A stretch of DNA of 34,943 nt from Pseudomonadota bacterium. GTDB taxonomy: Bacteria; Pseudomonadota; Gammaproteobacteria; Burkholderiales; Burkholderiaceae_C. The DNA is taken from assembly GCA_030535425.1 (NCBI GenBank), contig JAUNHQ010000032.1, forward strand, positions 1 through 34,943, given 5' to 3'. This document shows positions 1-8,366 of this stretch, in pieces. Position 1 is the stretch's first letter. The number at the start of each line of letters is the position of its first letter. Position numbers and translations under genes: made by a program. The notes under the pieces are model-generated. The model was not told the origin of the DNA. It ran no database searches and worked only from the letters and a program-made list of their open reading frames with translations.

Positions 1-519
1 AGGGCCGTCAGCAATAGCGGCGGCATCTTTACTGGCAAGCGCTGCGGTGCTGGCTGTATCGCCCTTGCTGGCTTCACCCAGGTTTTCCACGTAGATGAAG
101 CGGTCGCAAGCCTGGCGAAACGCCTCGGGGGTTGTGGCGCGACCAAAACCATAAACCACCAGGCCAGAGGCGCGGATGCGCGAGGCCAGGGGGGTGAAGT
201 CGCTGTCGCTGGAAACTAAGCAAAAGCCGCCGAAGTTGCCGCTGTAGAGCAAATCCATGGCATCGATGATCAACCCCATGTCAGTCGCATCTTTGCCCTT
301 GGTGTAGGCAAATTGCTGCACGGGTGTGAGGGCGTGCTTGAGCAAGATCTCGCGCCAGCCACCCAGCAGGTGGCTGCTCCAGTCGCCATAGATGCGCTTG
401 ACGCTGGCGGTGCCGTATTTGGCGATTTCTTCAAACAAAGCCTGCGCAGTGGCGGCCGAGGTGTTGTCCGCGTCGATGAGGACGGCCAGCTTGTCTTGCT
501 TGAGATCGGTCAGGGGCAT
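1..519 (-). CDS. NYN-domain (PIN-like nuclease fold) protein, 3' end outside window
   Basis: The first 173 codons are present and the frame is still open at the window edge. The product starts MPLTDLKQDKLAVLIDADN and then shows the acidic NYN/LabA-like pattern: IDADN near residue 16, KGKDATDMGL near 82, and SSDSDFTPLASRIR near 108. Those aspartates are the presumed metal-binding nuclease residues of the family. A C-terminal OST-HTH/LOTUS domain is common in such proteins, but it would lie beyond position 1 and cannot be seen. The ATG sits 15 bp downstream of the gcvP stop on the same strand, so co-transcription with gcvP is plausible. The RNA substrate is unknown. Confidence 0.85.
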   Translation of the reverse strand, partial: MPLTDLKQDKLAVLIDADNTSAATAQALFEEIAKYGTASVKRIYGDWSSHLLGGWREILLKHALTPVQQFAYTKGKDATDMGLIIDAMDLLYSGNFGGFCLVSSDSDFTPLASRIRASGLVVYGFGRATTPEAFRQACDRFIYVENLGEASKGDTASTAALASKDAAAIADGP

Positions 520-534
520 GGGGTGGGTTGGGTC

Positions 535-3510
535 TTAGTCGGTCAGCTCCCCCACCGGCACACAGCTGCAAAACAGGTGCCGGTCGCCGTGCACGTTGTC
601 TACGCGGCCGATGGGGGGCCAGTATTTGCGGCCCAGTTGCGCTGGGGGCAGGGCGGCGGCGACTTCGCGGGTGTAGGGGTGGGGCCAGTCGGCGCGCAGC
701 AGGCTGGCGGCGGTGTGGGGGGCGTTTTTCAGGGGGTTGTCCTCGCGTGGCCATTCGCCGCTTTCCACGCGGGCGATTTCGGCGCGGATGGCGATCATGG
801 CGTCGATGAAGCGGTCCAGCTCGGCCAGGGGTTCGCTTTCGGTGGGCTCGACCATGAGCGTGTTGGGCACGGGAAAGGACAGGGTGGGGGCGTGAAAGCC
901 ATAGTCGGCCAGGCGCTTGGCCACGTCTTCGGCCATGACGCCGCAGCTGTCTTTGAAGTGGCGCAAGTCCAGGATGCATTCGTGCGCGACGTGGCCGCTG
1001 GCGCTGGCGTAGAGGGTGGGGTAGTGGTCTTTGAGGCGCTGGCTGATGTAGTTGGCGCTGAGGATGGCCGCTTGCGTGGCGTGGGTCAGGCCCGCCGCGC
1101 CCATCATGCGGATGTACATCCATGAAATAGGCAGGACGCTGGCGTTGCCGTAGGGGGCCGCGCTGATGGCCCCCACGCTCCCCGCTGCGCGTGGTTCGCT
1201 GCCCCCCGAGGGGGCTGATCCGCCTTGGGACGGCCCTGCGGCGGATCGCGCTGCGCTTGCGGCCCCCACGCTCCCTGCCTCGCGCGCATCACCCCCCGTG
1301 GCGTGGCCGGGCAGGTAGGGCACGAGGTCTTGGGCCACGCAGACGGGGCCGACGCCGGGGCCGCCGCCGCCGTGGGGGATGCAGAAGGTTTTGTGCAGGT
1401 TCAGGTGGCTGACGTCGCCGCCGAACTGGCCGGGCGCGGCCAGGCCGACCAGGGCGTTCATGTTGGCGCCGTCCACGTACACGCGGCCGCCGTGCTGGTG
1501 CACCAGGGCGCACAGGTCTTTGACTTGCGCTTCAAACACGCCGTGGGTGCTGGGGTAGGTGATCATGACGCAGGCGAGCTGCTCGCTGTATTGCTCGCAT
1601 TTGGCTTGCAGGTCGGCCATGTCCACGTTGCCTTGCGCGTCGGTGGCGGTGACGACGACTTTCAGCCCCGCCATGTGCGCGCTGGCGGGGTTGGTGCCGT
1701 GGGCGCTGGCGGGGATGAGGCAGACGTCGCGCTGGCCCTGGCCGCGCGCTTGCTGCCAGGCGCGGATGGCCAGCAGGCCGGCGTATTCGCCTTGGCTTCC
1801 GGCGTTGGGTTGCAGGCTGACGCCGGCGTAGCCGGTGATGCTGGCCAGCCAGGCGCACAGCTGCTGGTTCAGCTCGGCGTAGCCGGCCAACTGATCGGCG
1901 GGGGCGAAGGGGTGGACGTGGGCAAACTCGGGCCAGGTGATGGGGATCATCTCGCTGGTGGCGTTGAGCTTCATGGTGCAGCTGCCCAAGGGGATCATGC
2001 TGCGGTCCAGCGCCAGGTCTTTGTCGCTCAAGCTGCGGATGTAGCGCAGCATGGCGGTTTCGCTGTGGTGGGTGTTGAACACCGGGTGCGTCAGATAGGC
2101 GCTGGTGCGGCGCAGTTCAGACGGCAACAGCGCCGGGGCCGTGGCCTCAAGCGCGGCAAAGTCGGGCAGCGGCTGGCCATTGGCAAAGATGGACCAGAGC
2201 AGCTCGACGTCGTCACGGCCGTGGGTTTCGTCAAACGACACGCACAGGTAATCTTTCCAGGCTTTTCGCAGGTTGGCGCCCGCCTGAACTGCGCGAGCAG
2301 CTATGGAATCGGTAGCGGCGTCGGTTTTGAAGCTGACGGTGTCAAAACCCGATTCATGGTGCATGGCGTTAAAGCCCAGCTGTTTCATGCCCTGCGTGAA
2401 GATGCTGGCCAGGCGGCTCACGCGCTCGGCGATGGCTTTCAAGCCCTGCGGCCCGTGGTAGACGGCGTACATGCTGGCCACCACGGCGGGCAGCACCTGC
2501 GCGGTGCAGATGTTGCTGGTGGCTTTTTCGCGGCGGATGTGCTGCTCGCGCGTTTGCAGCGCCAGGCGCAGGGCGGGGTTGCCGTGCGCGTCCACGCTCA
2601 CGCCCACCAGGCGGCCGGGCAGGCTGCGCTTGAAGGCGTCTTTGCAGGCCATGTAGGCGGCGTGCGGGCCGCCCGCGCCCATGGGCATGCCCAGGCGCTG
2701 GGTGCTGCCCACCACGATGTCGGCGCCCATTTCGCCCGGGGTTTTGAGCAGGGTGAGGGCCAGCAGGTCGGCCGCAAAAATCACTGCTGCGCCTTTGGCG
2801 TGGGCGATCTCGCTGGCCGTTGACCAGTCGGCCAGCCAGCCGCTGCTGGCAGGGTATTGGATGAGGATGGCGAAGTAGTCGTCGGCGGCCAGCGCCGCAT
2901 CCCACTCGGCCTGGTCGTTGGCGATCTTGAGGTTGAGGCCCAGCGGCGCGGCGCGGGTTTGCATGACCTCGATGGTTTGCGGGTGCGCGTCGCCAAACAC
3001 CACGATGGTCTGGCCCTTGGCCTTGACGCTGCGCTTGGCCAGCGTCATGGCTTCGGCGGCGGCGGTGGCTTCATCGAGCATGGAGGCGTTGGCAATGTCC
3101 ATGCCCGTGAGGTCGCACACCATGGTCTGAAAGTTCAGCAGCGCCTCCATGCGGCCCTGGCTGATTTCGGCCTGGTACGGCGTGTAGGCGGTGTACCAGG
3201 CGGGGTTTTCCAGAATGTTGCGCAGAATGACCCCCGGCGTGTGGCAGCCGTAGTAGCCCTGGCCGATAAAGCTTTTCATCTGCCAGGCGTTGCGGCTGGC
3301 GATGGCTTTGAGCTCGGCCAGCGCGGCGGCTTCGTCCACGGCGGCAGGCAGGGGCATGGGTTCGGTGCGGGCAATGCTGCGCGGCACGATGGCATCGACC
3401 AGTGCCTGGCGCGAGGCCATGCCCAGCACACTGAGCATGTGGCGCTCGTCATCCGGGGTCAGGCCAATGTGGCGGGCGGCAAAGGCGGCAGAGGTATCCA
3501 GTGCGGTCAT
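535..3510 (-). CDS. gcvP: Glycine dehydrogenase (decarboxylating), P protein of the glycine cleavage system
   Basis: This is a 991-residue PLP enzyme that decarboxylates glycine and passes the aminomethyl group to lipoyl-GcvH in the cytoplasm. The N-terminus ([17 protein letters not shown]), [11 protein letters not shown] and [18 protein letters not shown] are diagnostic; the PLP lysine is K707 (codon 1390-1392). The ATG at 3510 was chosen because FAARHIG then falls at the usual distance; an upstream in-frame start at 3573 would add 21 low-complexity residues. About 31 extra residues (around 751-781) lie between LPGHATGG and GAISAAPYG and coincide with an in-frame DNA repeat (separate entry). 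gcvT and gcvH are not in the window, so gcvP is separated from them here or they lie elsewhere. Confidence 0.96.
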   Translation of the reverse strand: MTALDTSAAFAARHIGLTPDDERHMLSVLGMASRQALVDAIVPRSIARTEPMPLPAAVDEAAALAELKAIASRNAWQMKSFIGQGYYGCHTPGVILRNILENPAWYTAYTPYQAEISQGRMEALLNFQTMVCDLTGMDIANASMLDEATAAAEAMTLAKRSVKAKGQTIVVFGDAHPQTIEVMQTRAAPLGLNLKIANDQAEWDAALAADDYFAILIQYPASSGWLADWSTASEIAHAKGAAVIFAADLLALTLLKTPGEMGADIVVGSTQRLGMPMGAGGPHAAYMACKDAFKRSLPGRLVGVSVDAHGNPALRLALQTREQHIRREKATSNICTAQVLPAVVASMYAVYHGPQGLKAIAERVSRLASIFTQGMKQLGFNAMHHESGFDTVSFKTDAATDSIAARAVQAGANLRKAWKDYLCVSFDETHGRDDVELLWSIFANGQPLPDFAALEATAPALLPSELRRTSAYLTHPVFNTHHSETAMLRYIRSLSDKDLALDRSMIPLGSCTMKLNATSEMIPITWPEFAHVHPFAPADQLAGYAELNQQLCAWLASITGYAGVSLQPNAGSQGEYAGLLAIRAWQQARGQGQRDVCLIPASAHGTNPASAHMAGLKVVVTATDAQGNVDMADLQAKCEQYSEQLACVMITYPSTHGVFEAQVKDLCALVHQHGGRVYVDGANMNALVGLAAPGQFGGDVSHLNLHKTFCIPHGGGGPGVGPVCVAQDLVPYLPGHATGGDAREAGSVGAASAARSAAGPSQGGSAPSGGSEPRAAGSVGAISAAPYGNASVLPISWMYIRMMGAAGLTHATQAAILSANYISQRLKDHYPTLYASASGHVAHECILDLRHFKDSCGVMAEDVAKRLADYGFHAPTLSFPVPNTLMVEPTESEPLAELDRFIDAMIAIRAEIARVESGEWPREDNPLKNAPHTAASLLRADWPHPYTREVAAALPPAQLGRKYWPPIGRVDNVHGDRHLFCSCVPVGELTD
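1168..1275 (-). repeat. In-frame palindromic repeat insertion inside gcvP
   Basis: A 15-bp direct repeat, GGCCCCCACGCTCCC, occurs at 1168-1182 and again at 1261-1275, giving a 93-bp (31-codon) unit. Inside it are an inverted repeat GATCCGCC (1217-1224) / GGCGGATC (1240-1247) and a C5-GA-G5 hairpin (1203-1214). In the protein it produces a partial duplication (GSVGAASAA then GSVGAISAA) around a Gly/Ser/Pro-rich stretch. The motif resembles a short dispersed element I recall from Comamonadaceae intergenic regions; that recollection is unverified. Confidence 0.75.
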
Positions 3511-3658
3511 GGCGGGCGGGGCAAATGGTGGGAAGGGGTTGGGGAAAAGGGCAGAGCCGCGTGGCAGCGGCATGCCGGAAGTCTGCGCGATGGCATGCCG
3601 GATTGCAAATGCCGCAGGTGACGCGGTGCGGGCCGCATGGCCAGGCGGGAAGAGGTAA
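3511..3658 (-). promoter_or_regulatory. gcvP upstream region with paired GGCATGCC palindromes
   Basis: An 11-bp direct repeat GGCATGCCGGA lies at 3569-3579 and 3592-3602. Each copy contains the 8-bp palindrome GGCATGCC, and the copies are spaced 23 bp apart, about two helical turns, some 60-90 bp upstream of the gcvP ATG. This geometry suits a regulator binding two sites. I see no tandem glycine-riboswitch aptamers and no strong promoter hexamers. The ribosome binding site before 3510 is weak. Confidence 0.35.
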
Positions 3659-3719
3659 TTTGCTATTTTTAATATAGCTAAAAACCCTTATGGGATGCGC
3701 GCAATTGGCATATTTTTTA
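3659..3719 (+). repeat. AT-rich dispersed repeat, copy A
   Basis: Starts with the inverted repeat GCTAT...ATAGC, then AAAAACCCTTATG, GCGCGC and a T-run. It matches copies at 27766-27820 and 32371-32430 and, on the other strand, at 18313-18372 and 20264-20316. Here it lies between the 3' end of the lysR gene and the gcvP leader. Confidence 0.65.
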
Positions 3720-3741
3720 TGGCGGCTCCCGTGCGGCCAAC

Positions 3742-4698
3742 CTAGGTGCCGTGCGCCTGCGCCAGACAGCGCGCAAAGGCCAGTGCCGCGCGGGGCGGCT
3801 GGGGAGAGCGGCGCAGCGCGCTGACGAAATCGCAATGGTAGTGAAACAGTGACGGGCGCACGCGCTGCATGTGCCGCTGCTGCTCGAAGCCGTGGGCGTA
3901 GTGGTCGGGCAAAAAGCCCAGGTACTGGCCCGAGAGGATGAGCGTGGCAATGGCCTCCTGGTCAAAGCCCGTGGCCTTGCGTGGCAGGCGCTCGCGGTGG
4001 CTCAGCGCCATGTTGGGCGAGTGATAGCCCAGCCCCGCAAACGGCCAGCGGCGCAGCGCGGCCCAGTCCAGCTGCGCGTGGTCTTGCCCGAACAGCGGGT
4101 GGTGCGCGCCGCAGTACAGGTACATGTGCTCGCCAAACAGCCGCGTGTACAGCAGGCTGGGCGACTCGCGGTGCGCGGGGATGATGCCTACGTGCAGGCT
4201 GCCGTCCATCAGCCCGCGCTCGATGGTGGTGATGCTGGCCACGTGCAGATGCAGCTGCACGTCGGGCGCCTCGCGGGTGAACAGGGCGATGGCCTGGCCC
4301 ACATGCGCGGCCGGGTTGCTGGCGGTCTTGTCAAACAGCGCCACCTCCAGCTGCCCGCCCATGCGCTGGTGAATGTCGTCGATGCCGCTGCGAAACCCCT
4401 CCACTGCCGCCAGCAGCCGCAGCGTTTCTTCATACACGCGCTGGCCCTCGGCCGTCAGTGCAAAGCCCGCGCGCCCGCGGCGGCACAGCGTCAGGCCCAG
4501 GCGGGTTTCCAGATCCTTCAGGTGGCGGCTGACGGTGCTGGTGCCAATGTTCAGCTCCAGTTCGGCCGCCGACAGCCCGCCGCAGTCAGCCACGGCCTTG
4601 AACACTTGCAGCAGGCGCAAGTCCATGTCGCTCAGCTGCCCCAGCACCGCACGGGCACGCGGGGCGGTAGGGGGAAAAGGGGTTTTTCTTGCTTGCAT
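3742..4698 (-). CDS. LysR-family transcriptional regulator
   Basis: A 318-residue regulator. An N-terminal winged helix-turn-helix spans residues ~25-85 (MDLRLLQVFKAVADCGGLSAA, then STVSRHLKDLETRLG), followed by a periplasmic-binding-protein-like effector domain. The ATG at 4698 is used; ATG 4626 (MDLRLLQ) would give 294 residues and is a fair alternative, as neither has a strong ribosome binding site. It is divergent from the aminotransferase gene across 105 bp, the classical arrangement for a LysR protein controlling its neighbour. I infer that it regulates beta-alanine (omega-amino acid) catabolism; its effector is unknown. The stop lies just past repeat copy A. Confidence 0.9.
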   Translation of the reverse strand: MQARKTPFPPTAPRARAVLGQLSDMDLRLLQVFKAVADCGGLSAAELELNIGTSTVSRHLKDLETRLGLTLCRRGRAGFALTAEGQRVYEETLRLLAAVEGFRSGIDDIHQRMGGQLEVALFDKTASNPAAHVGQAIALFTREAPDVQLHLHVASITTIERGLMDGSLHVGIIPAHRESPSLLYTRLFGEHMYLYCGAHHPLFGQDHAQLDWAALRRWPFAGLGYHSPNMALSHRERLPRKATGFDQEAIATLILSGQYLGFLPDHYAHGFEQQRHMQRVRPSLFHYHCDFVSALRRSPQPPRAALAFARCLAQAHGT

Positions 4699-4803
4699 GG
4701 AAAGGCAAATGAACTTGGATATTTGCGTATTTAACCCATTAAGCTGCCGCCTCACAATGGCAGCCGGTTTTTTGCCGCACCCCTTGCCCCTAGGAGATAA
4801 GCC
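4699..4803. promoter_or_regulatory. Divergent promoter region, lysR / bauA
   Basis: 105 bp shared by two divergent genes, with an AT-rich core at 4711-4742 standing out from the GC-rich surroundings. A TTGGAT (4715-4720) with ATTAAG 17 bp later (4738-4743) is only a weak sigma70 match. A clear AGGAG (4792-4796) lies 7 nt before the bauA ATG. I could not define a convincing T-N11-A LysR box. Confidence 0.4.
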
Positions 4804-6165
4804 ATGAGCGTGAGCACTGCCACCCAGCCCAACGCCAGCACCACCGACCGCCGCGACGCCGCCTGGCTGGACGCGCACTGGATGCCCTTTACCGCCAACC
4901 GCCAGTTCAAGCGCGACCCGCGCATGATCGTGGCCGCGCAAGGCGCCTACTACACCGACGCCGATGGCCGCCAGGTGTTTGACGGCCTCTCGGGCCTGTG
5001 GTGCAGCGGCTTGGGCCACGGCCGGCGCGAGATTGCCGAAGCCGTGGGCAAGCAGGCCGCGCAGCTGGACTACGCGCCCGCGTTCCAGTTCGGCCACCCC
5101 CTGTCGTTTGAGCTGGCCAACCGCATCAAGGCTCTGACACCCGATGGGCTGGATTACGTGTTCTTTACCGCCAGCGGATCAGAAGCGGCCGACACCGCGC
5201 TGAAAATGGCCCGCGCCTACTGGCGCGCCAAGGGCCAGGCGGGCAAAACGCGCTTGATCGGGCGCGAAAAGGGCTACCACGGCGTCAACTTCGGCGGCAT
5301 CTCCGTGGGCGGCATCGTGGGCAACCGCAAGCTGTTTGGCCAGGGCATTGAGTGCGACCACCTGCCCCACACCCAGCCGCCGGCCGGCACCTTTGCCAAG
5401 GGCCAGCCCGCCGATGGCGGCAAAGCCCTGGCCGACCGCCTGCTGGACCTGATTGCCCTGCACGACGCCAGCAACATCGCCGCCGTCATCGTGGAGCCTT
5501 TCAGCGGCTCGGCCGGCGTGGTCATTCCGCCTGTGGGCTACTTGCAGCGCCTGCGCGAGATTTGCACCCAGCACGACATCCTGCTGATCTTTGACGAGGT
5601 CATCACCGGCTTTGGCCGCTGCGGCGCCATGACCGGCGCGCAAGCCTTTGGCGTGACGCCCGACATCATGACCTTTGCCAAACAGGTCACCAACGGCGTG
5701 CAGCCCCTGGGCGGCGTGGTGGCCAGCAAGGCCATTTACGACACCTTCATGGCCGCTGGCGGGCCCGATTACATGCTGGAGTTTGCCCACGGCTACACCT
5801 ACAGCGCCCACCCCATCGCCTGCGCCGCCGGGCTGGCCGCGCTGGACTTGCTGGAGCGCGAAGACGGCGTGGGCCGCGTCAAGGCGCTCAGCGCCCACTT
5901 TGAGGCCGCCGTGCACGGCCTGAAAACCGCCAAGCACGTGGCCGACATCCGCAACTTTGGCCTGGCCGCCGGCATCACCGTGGCCCCCGTGCCGGGCGAG
6001 CCGGCCAAGCGCCCGTATGAAGTGGCCATGCACTGCTGGAAAAACGGCTTTTACGTGCGCTACGGCGGCGACACCATTCAGCTGGCCCCGCCCTTCATCA
6101 GCACCCCGGCAGAGCTGGACCGGCTGGTCAATGCCGTGGGCGAGGCGCTGAACGCCACGGCCTGA
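4804..6165 (+). CDS. bauA: Beta-alanine (omega-amino acid):pyruvate aminotransferase
   Basis: A class III PLP aminotransferase of 453 residues, about the usual length. It is expected to move the amino group of beta-alanine (or 3-aminoisobutyrate) to pyruvate, giving malonate semialdehyde (or methylmalonate semialdehyde) and L-alanine. WLDAHWMPFTANRQFKRDPR near the N-terminus is typical of the omega-amino acid:pyruvate subgroup. GSEAAD lies at 125-130, IFDEV with D264 contacts the PLP ring, and K293 in FAKQVTNG forms the Schiff base. The start is fixed by AGGAG 7 nt upstream. With the mmsA downstream and the pyrimidine genes at 11.2-18.2 kb it supplies the lower half of uracil and thymine breakdown. 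Exact amine specificity cannot be read from the sequence. Confidence 0.93.
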   Translation: MSVSTATQPNASTTDRRDAAWLDAHWMPFTANRQFKRDPRMIVAAQGAYYTDADGRQVFDGLSGLWCSGLGHGRREIAEAVGKQAAQLDYAPAFQFGHPLSFELANRIKALTPDGLDYVFFTASGSEAADTALKMARAYWRAKGQAGKTRLIGREKGYHGVNFGGISVGGIVGNRKLFGQGIECDHLPHTQPPAGTFAKGQPADGGKALADRLLDLIALHDASNIAAVIVEPFSGSAGVVIPPVGYLQRLREICTQHDILLIFDEVITGFGRCGAMTGAQAFGVTPDIMTFAKQVTNGVQPLGGVVASKAIYDTFMAAGGPDYMLEFAHGYTYSAHPIACAAGLAALDLLEREDGVGRVKALSAHFEAAVHGLKTAKHVADIRNFGLAAGITVAPVPGEPAKRPYEVAMHCWKNGFYVRYGGDTIQLAPPFISTPAELDRLVNAVGEALNATA

Positions 6166-6178
6166 AGCGCCCGGCCAA

Positions 6179-6225
6179 CACCCTGAAACCCTGAAGGCCG
6201 GGCTGGCTGCGCGGCGTTCAGGGTG
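6179..6225 (+). terminator. Inverted repeat after bauA with two alternative 5' arms
   Basis: CACCCTGAA (6179-6187) is perfectly complementary to TTCAGGGTG (6217-6225). ACCCTGAA is repeated in tandem at 6188-6195 and can pair with the same 3' arm. No T-run follows directly; the nearest is in the repeat at 6238. It could be a weak terminator, an attenuator or an mRNA processing hairpin. Confidence 0.4.
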
Positions 6226-6233
6226 CCTGAAAA

Positions 6234-6292
6234 CTCCTTTTTTGATAGCTGCTTGCACGCGCCAGAAGCGCGCAAACAGCCTTTTTAGGTCT
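6234..6292 (+). repeat. AT-rich dispersed repeat, copy F (divergent member)
   Basis: TTTTTTGATAGCTGCTTGC, then GCGCCAGAAGCGCGC, then CAAACAGCCTTTTT. It shares ATAGCT, the GCGCGC block and the GCC-T-run ending with the other copies but is the most divergent. It lies between bauA and mmsA, close to the mmsA start. Confidence 0.5.
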
Positions 6293-6313
6293 TTTTTTCA
6301 TCACACCGCCCCT

Positions 6314-7825
6314 ATGAGCCAAGCAATCCCTGCCACCATCGGCCACCTGATCGACGGCCAAGTGATCTCAGACAGCGCCCGCACGCAGCCCGTGTACAAC
6401 CCCGCCACCGGCCAGGTCAGCGCCCAGGTGGCGCTGGCCAGCCAGGCCACGGTGCAGCAGGCCATTGCCAGCGCCGAAAAAGCCTACCCCGCCTGGCGCG
6501 ACACCCCGCCGCTCAAGCGCGCGCGGGTCATGGGCAAGCTGAAAACCCTGCTGGAAGAAAACGCCGACAAGATCGTCGCCATGATCACCGCCGAGCACGG
6601 CAAGGTGCTGCCCGATGCGCATGGCGAGCTGCAACGCGGCATCGAAAACGTGGAATACGCCAGCTACGCGCCCGAGCTGCTCAAGGGCGAACACAGCCGC
6701 CAAGTCGGCCCCGGCATCGACTCGTGGAGCGAATTCCAGGCCCTGGGCGTGTGCGCCGGCATCACCCCCTTCAACTTCCCCGCCATGGTGCCGCTGTGGA
6801 TGTGGCCCATGGCCTTAGTCTGCGGCAACACCTTCGTGCTCAAACCCTCTGAGCGCGACCCCAGCAGCGCCCTGTTCATCGCCCAGCTTGCGCTGCAAGC
6901 GGGCCTGCCGCCCGGCGTGCTCAACGTCGTCAACGGCGACAAGGAAGCCGTGGACGCGCTGCTGCACGACGAGCGCGTGAAAGCCGTCAGCTTTGTCGGC
7001 TCCACCCCCATTGCCGAATACATCTACGCCGAAGGCTGCAAGAGAGGCAAGCGCGTGCAAGCCCTGGGCGGGGCCAAGAACCACGCCGTGGTCATGCCCG
7101 ATGCCGACATCGCCAACGCCGTCAGCGCCATGATGGGCGCGGCCTACGGCTCTTGCGGCGAACGCTGCATGGCCGTGCCCCTGATCGTGTGCGTGGGCGA
7201 CGCGGTGGCCGACGCCATGATCGCCGGGCTGAAAACCGAGATTGCCAAAATGAAAGTCGGCCCCGGCACCGACGCGGGCAACGACATGGGCCCGCTCATC
7301 ACGCAAGCGCACTACGAAAAAGTAAAAGGCTACGTGGACCAGGGCGTGAAAGAAGGCGCCACGCTGCTGGTGGACGGGCGCGGGCTGAAAGTGCCTGGGC
7401 ACGAAGGCGGCTATTTTCTAGGCCCCTGCCTGTTCGACCACGTCAAGCCCGGCATGGTGATTTACCAGGAAGAAATCTTCGGCCCCGTGCTGGGCATCGT
7501 TCGCGTGAACACGCTGGCCGAGGCCATGCAGCTCATCAACGCGCACGAATACGGCAACGGCACCTGCATCTTCACCCGCGACGGCGAGGCCGCGCGCCAC
7601 TTCAGCGACCACATCCTGGTCGGCATGGTGGGTGTGAACGTGCCCCTGCCCGTACCCGTGGCGTACCACAGCTTCGGCGGCTGGAAGCGCAGCCTGTTTG
7701 GCGATTTGCACGCCTATGGGCCAGACGCCGTGCGCTTTTACACCAAGCGCAAAACCATCACCCAGCGCTGGCCCAGCGCGGGCGTGCGCGAAGGGGCGGT
7801 GTTCAGCTTTCCGTCTAACCGCTGA
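6314..7825 (+). CDS. mmsA: CoA-acylating (methyl)malonate-semialdehyde dehydrogenase
   Basis: A 503-residue aldehyde dehydrogenase of the MmsA/BauC type that converts malonate semialdehyde or methylmalonate semialdehyde, NAD+ and CoA to acetyl-CoA or propionyl-CoA plus CO2. Diagnostic stretches are FNFPAMVPLWMWPMA (153-167), SFVGSTPIAEYIY (226-238), and SCGERCMA with catalytic C285. The ATG at 6314 gives MSQAIPATIGHLIDGQ, matching the family's usual N-terminus; the longer frame from 6242 would read through repeat copy F and is rejected. It follows bauA by 148 bp holding a hairpin and a repeat, so it may have its own transcript control. Confidence 0.95.
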   Translation: MSQAIPATIGHLIDGQVISDSARTQPVYNPATGQVSAQVALASQATVQQAIASAEKAYPAWRDTPPLKRARVMGKLKTLLEENADKIVAMITAEHGKVLPDAHGELQRGIENVEYASYAPELLKGEHSRQVGPGIDSWSEFQALGVCAGITPFNFPAMVPLWMWPMALVCGNTFVLKPSERDPSSALFIAQLALQAGLPPGVLNVVNGDKEAVDALLHDERVKAVSFVGSTPIAEYIYAEGCKRGKRVQALGGAKNHAVVMPDADIANAVSAMMGAAYGSCGERCMAVPLIVCVGDAVADAMIAGLKTEIAKMKVGPGTDAGNDMGPLITQAHYEKVKGYVDQGVKEGATLLVDGRGLKVPGHEGGYFLGPCLFDHVKPGMVIYQEEIFGPVLGIVRVNTLAEAMQLINAHEYGNGTCIFTRDGEAARHFSDHILVGMVGVNVPLPVPVAYHSFGGWKRSLFGDLHAYGPDAVRFYTKRKTITQRWPSAGVREGAVFSFPSNR

Positions 7826-7859
7826 GCTGGGGCATCGGCACGGGGTGCTTTAAACCCAC

Positions 7860-7933
7860 GCCCGCGCTTTCAGCAGCAAAAAAGCCCCGCCTTCGGCCGA
7901 AGGGGGGGCTTTTTTGCTGCTGAAAGCGCGGGC
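7860..7933. terminator. 74-bp near-perfect palindrome, bidirectional terminator
   Basis: Arms 7860-7888 and 7905-7933 are perfectly complementary over 29 bp and contain A6 and T6 runs next to GCCCC/GGGGC. The central CCTTCGGCCGAAGG (7890-7903) is itself a perfect palindrome with the same centre, so 36 of 37 pairs match; only G7889/G7904 fails. It lies between the convergent mmsA and first immunity gene and can terminate both. It is much longer than an ordinary intrinsic terminator. Confidence 0.85.
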
Positions 7934-7943
7934 AAAGGCGCTC

Positions 7944-8357
7944 TTACCAAACGTCTTTGTTGTACTGGTCAAAGATGACCACGCCCGGATAGTTTTCACG
8001 CACGAACTCACCGATGTTGATGACTTCGTCGGTAAACCGGCGATCTGGATCGTCGCCAAAACCGATGGCCAGCTCCTTGTTGTAAGACAGGAAGTTCTCG
8101 GGCAAGGTGGTCTTCTTTTTTAGAATTTTTTGCAGCTCGCTCAGGCTGAGCGTCATGTCTTCTTGCTCCCTGATGTTGAAGCGCACTCGCCAGCCTTCCC
8201 TTTCCAAGATAACTCGCGTGATGGCCGGGAATTCCAGCGTCTCCGTAGACACGGTGTATTCCTTGATCCACGGAAACTTCTGGCTTAGATCGCGAATCAG
8301 CGACTCGTTGTCGATGCTATTTGATGGATCATGCAAAAGAGCAAAAAGGGTAAACAT
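7944..8357 (-). CDS. Putative immunity protein 1 of the toxin locus
   Basis: A 137-residue acidic cytoplasmic protein (MFTLFALLHDPSNSIDN...), no signal peptide or membrane segment; I do not recognise its family. It follows the toxin gene by 9 bp, and its GAAGG ribosome binding site overlaps the toxin stop codon (TGAAGG), which suggests translational coupling. A paralogue at 9833-10246 matches at 113 of 137 residues by my count, with differences concentrated at about residues 42-60. Small size, position directly after a toxin gene and a diversified duplicate nearby are the hallmarks of polymorphic-toxin immunity genes; the role is inferred from these. Base composition is lower in GC than the flanks. 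Confidence 0.72.
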   Translation of the reverse strand: MFTLFALLHDPSNSIDNESLIRDLSQKFPWIKEYTVSTETLEFPAITRVILEREGWRVRFNIREQEDMTLSLSELQKILKKKTTLPENFLSYNKELAIGFGDDPDRRFTDEVINIGEFVRENYPGVVIFDQYNKDVW

Positions 8358-8366
8358 GATATGCCT

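Noticed and set aside
1225-2823. A 532-codon plus-strand frame opposite gcvP
   Set aside because: Antisense shadow of gcvP with biased composition and no motif.
3511-3741. Glycine riboswitch in the gcvP leader
   Set aside because: No tandem aptamer core or expected conserved helices could be traced; the region instead holds a dispersed repeat and two short palindromes.
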